A stretch of 64,000 bases of DNA from the NCBI GenBank assembly GCA_050084985.1, contig JBITNC010000002.1, positions 13,330,001 through 13,394,000 of the forward strand. Reading direction: 5' to 3'. The notes under the pieces are model-generated. The model worked only from the letters and a program-made list of their open reading frames with translations. It made no database searches and was not told the DNA's origin. A program made the position numbers and the translations under genes. The DNA comes from Nageia nagi. Its lineage: Eukaryota > Pinophyta. Shown piece after piece: positions 60,001-64,000 of this stretch (its first letter is position 1; the number at the start of each line of letters is the position of its first letter).

Positions 60001-63000
60001 AAGCTTAGGTTGGCCCCATGATCCACCATTTCACATTCATTTCCTATATCTCTATGCCTCTCTAAATATCAAATTATTTTCAACATCTATTTCCCTCTCT
60101 TTATTGTATCTTTTGACCCTAATCTGAAGTATCTCCATGTTGATTGTAGTAGATATCAATATGTAAAACCAAAGGTTGGACCTTTTCCATCAAATATTTG
60201 TTTATGTGGTTTTGTATTGGTGTATCTTGCATCATGTAGATAAATAGTAATATTTAAAAATACTTTTTCAATGGAATTCATAAATCATAAAAGAAAACCA
60301 TGTAATAACAAATCTAATATAAAAATCCATGAAAAAGTTTCAAATAATCTACTTTTGAAGATATAAAAATTTTTGTTGAAAAGAATTTTTATGGAGGAGT
60401 GTTGAAATTTCTAAATTTTATTTAGATATTTAATCATATGCATATTTATAAATTAATCATTGCCAAATAATCTCATAAAACTCATTATATAAGTTGTTAT
60501 GTTTAGATTAATATTTAAGGATTATTTGATTCATATTAACTTAAAGTTAGCTTTAGATACTAACTTGATCAATACATTTTGTTTCCCAATAGTTACAAAT
60601 AATGTTTAAATGTATTATCCAATGAACCATATACCAAATGAATATTCTATTATTGCTTTAATACCTTGTTAGCCATATTGATAGCTTCTTATAACAAAGT
60701 TAAAATATTTAATAGATAAACATAAAATCTATTACTAGATGATACAATTCCGTAGGCTTTCGGTATTCTGAAAAAATATTAGATTATCCCCTTCACATCA
60801 TGTGTTAACTTAGTGGACATTCACTAGTTTAAAAATTCAAGGAATATATGACATCAACTGCTTGCTTCTACTTAGCAAAAAGCATCCTCTAGCCATTAGA
60901 TTTTTAGAGAAACACTTAATGGATAATAAAAATACATGGGGGGGGGGGGTCACTTAAAAGAAAGCATTTAAAATACATGAATTCACGAGCTTCTTTAAAA
61001 ATCCCCTATTTTTTAAAATTTACCACCTTCTCTTTTAATTTATTAAACTCCTCATGGTAAACCCCTATATAATAAACATTAACCCTTTTTAATAATTATA
61101 GTTTGAAAATTATGGAGAAATAACTTTCCATTAACAAAATGAAAAATTATAGAAAATTCCTAAACTTCATGCCTAAAACTAATTTTTAAGGGCTCATTAG
61201 TTGGATTGTAGGAAGGTGTTGTGAAAGGAACTACAAATAGGTCTAAATAGGAAATCATCACCGATAAAAATGTAAAAAAAATAGGGTTTACGTGTGAGCC
61301 CATAATTAATGCTTATAATGGTAGGTGGGATTTTAAAATTTAAAATTCTAATATATACCTAATGCAAGGGAATATATCAAATATTAATAAAGAATGTGGC
61401 ATGAGATCTTTAACCTAAAAATTAAATAAAATATATATAAATTTAAATTTTAAAATTTAAAAAGGCCCCCAACTTAAAATACAAAAGCATAAATAGCAAG
61501 GGGGGATCTACTAATTAACTATAGAATCAATTTGCCACATATATCTTGGTAGAATATTTTGTATAAATGTTAAACATCCCTACCCCCATCCCCTCATAAA
61601 ATACTTATTGATATACCGATAGTTTGACTTGATATTAGAAATACCCCTTGGTATGCACTCACATGGTATTTCCCATTTCCTAACAGTAACCGCTCCATGT
61701 AAAAATAGTAGATAGAAGATAAGGCTGGTATTTAATAAGTTTTTCCTAGCAAGTGATTTTTTGCTAGCAAAAAGAAGGATATGTATCGCTAAGCAACATA
61801 TAAAAAATATCAAGGGTTTATATTAATGGATAATCTCCACTAATAATTGATCATAGATTGGTAGATGATAAATAGATTAAAGGGAGCTAAGAATTACAAC
61901 TAATGTCATGTGGCATCTAGTAGAAAATCTCCATTGAAGATCTTCTATATGTTATTATTCAATTAAAAGCTAGAGGAAAGTATTACATATTAATAAAATA
62001 ATTAGTTTACAAATTCAAAATAACACATGCAACCAACATATAAGTTTCACTAAACTTCAAGATTTTCACTAGTCATCAAATGGAAATACTAAAATTAAAA
62101 AACTCGAGGAAAACTAGCAACACTACAACCATTTCATTGAGAATTAAGGGGATCTACTACTATTGGATCAAAGTTAAGATCAATAGAAAAGAATGGTTAG
62201 TGGATAATTAAGAAAACAAATAGCTAAGTAAAAATCTAGCAAGTGGTAAAAACTAAAAATAGTAATAAATAAAAAGACAATAAAGATTTTAGTAGAGAGA
62301 GTCCCAAGGCCATCTAATGATGTAAATTCAAATATAACTAAGATCTACTAGTAGAGAAGAGAAAAAAGATGAAATATAAATATTATATTGGGATTTGGAA
62401 TTATTGTTCATGTCAAAGTAATTAAAAACTATGTTGTGTGCTATAGATATTTATTTCAACTTTAAGGAAAATTAAAATTCATAGAGTTTAAAAACATAGA
62501 GCAACTTAACACTATAAAATATTAGAGAGTTTTCATTGTTAGAGTTTTAGAAGTAGATTTTAATTACAAAGAAGAAATGATGTTTAAATTAACATTATCA
62601 AAGAGTTCTATTTATAATTAATATACCATTTAGTTGAATTAAAAGAGATAAATGTTTTAGCTAAACATGGAGTCATATGGCAGCATAAAATCAACCCTAT
62701 ACCAACAACTCCAAGGAAAGATAATTTTAAAAGATACAGTAAATTTAGCAAAGAGACACATAGTAGGGGAAGATATTCTAGAGTTTATCCTCATACAAAT
62801 TGAAAAATAAGCCATCTTCAAGTTCAAATTTATAGAACAAATCTATAAGTTTTCCTTTGTATTAATAAAATATTATATCTAAAATTAAGGATTCTATAGC
62901 CCTACCTCTCTTAAGAAATCAATGAGGGGATTTAAACTTCAAAATGATAGTTTTTCCTAAGATTTATTTTTCCTTAGATTTGATGGTATGATTAACTCAT

Positions 63001-64000
63001 AAATACAACCTTATTACCAGATTATTCAAAAAGAGTAATGGTTCAATTTCTTTTAGAATTAACCCAAATGTTTTTAGTGTAGTATTGAAAATAAGGCCCA
63101 ATTCATAGCCTATGGACCATAGTAGAATAGTGGAGAAATCCAAGAATACTTTGAATTTGAATGTATGTAATAAATTCTTTAAGGATCCCATAAATAACAT
63201 AAGCTTTTTTTTTTTTAGGAAGCAATGGCTTATGCCTCGAATTATGGACTATGTTAATATGATTAGTATTGTGTTATGCACTAGATAATTTAAAATCACC
63301 CTCTTATTAAGTATTATTTCTATCTTGTATGAATAACAAGAAGGCAGCTATCCAACTATATGATTGGGAAATATACATTTATGATTTAATTAATCATAAA
63401 ATGATAGAGTTGAAAAAGGTAATTATTGAAATTGAGAATGTAACATCAAGGTTCACTCATTATTTTATTTTTATATATTTCCTAGTTAAAAAATTACCTA
63501 CCTACATAATTGTGGGATTAGGAGGAGATGAAATTGTAAATTTTATTCAAGGTAAACTCTATTTCATTCATGAAGGAGAATAATTTGAGAGTAAAGGCAA
63601 GGTTTATAAAGAATTATTTCTTGTAATGTATTTTATTATCACTAGGAATATACCAAATAGCATTAGTGAGCCTTTTCTTAGGGTTGATGCACTTAAATAT
63701 GGAATCTTGAAGAAGGTCATTAGGGAAAAAATGTAGTGCTTTGGGTCTAGCTTTTAAATATATAATTTATTCCAATACCTAGATGATAAAAAAAATATTT
63801 TTGATAGGTATGAATAAAAACCACTATTTAAAAAATATTATTTTAGGGCCATACTATGCATTTGTCTATCACACATATTTTGATCTAAACTAAAGTATTT
63901 TTTATTTAATCCTTTTGGGAAAATATACCTAACATAATGAAGCTTGTCTTGGATATTTTTTCATAAATTGTTCATGAATATTATATTTTTTATTAATTTT

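Overview
This window looks like AT-rich, repeat-dominated nuclear DNA of a land plant, probably a seed plant with a large genome; the species cannot be told from the sequence. Evidence: plant-type Ty3/gypsy LTR retrotransposons with tandem RNase H domains (Tat lineage), a chromovirus-like element primed by initiator tRNA-Met, an L1-type LINE with a DUF4283-like ORF1, tRNA-derived SINEs, PLS-class pentatricopeptide (PPR) relics and a plant mobile domain (PMD) gene. I see no intact host gene, rRNA, tRNA gene, CRISPR array or bacterial-type operon; nearly every coding relic has stops or frameshifts.

Layout. 1-1,260: gag relic (minus). 2,571-3,000: 130-bp tandem repeats. 3,050-5,700: 3' LTR and 3' untranslated part of a Tat-like element ('A2', minus). 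7,250-7,930: about 180-bp repeats. 7,940-11,291, continuing at 29,080-29,440: one L1-type LINE (minus), split inside ORF1 by element 'B'. 11,292-29,079: element B, a 17.8-kb Tat-lineage retrotransposon (plus) with 843-bp LTRs and a CATTC target duplication. B carries gag, protease, a G-patch-like linker, RT, RNase H, archaeal-type RNase H and integrase. After pol it has an extra sense ORF made of two copies of an unrecognised ~90-residue domain, then an antisense, apparently spliced, PMD gene. 33,285-33,760: two tRNA-derived SINE units. 35,300-36,600: another gag relic (minus). 36,740-39,720 (plus) and 40,640-41,900 (minus): PPR pseudogene pieces, one interrupted by a probable solo LTR. 42,977-51,915: element 'A', a decayed Tat-like retrotransposon (minus) with a CTTGG target duplication. 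52,577-58,610: element 'C', a chromovirus-like retrotransposon (plus) whose 3' LTR lacks its end. 58,611-64,000: nothing I recognise.

How the parts fit. B is the centre of interest: a standard Tat gag-pol cassette followed by about 6 kb of extra cargo (a sense two-domain ORF and an antisense PMD gene), with 20-bp tandem arrays of one motif both in its 5' leader and just upstream of the PMD gene. Removing B and one copy of its target duplication rejoins the LINE ORF1 frame exactly, which fixes both borders and the order of events (LINE first, B later).

Most in-frame stops and many LTR differences are transitions, as expected for deamination of methylated cytosine. The same reasoning suggests that short motifs scattered through the non-coding parts of A, B and C are decayed copies of CpG-rich sequences with a shared CCGGCG-like core. 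That last point is inference.
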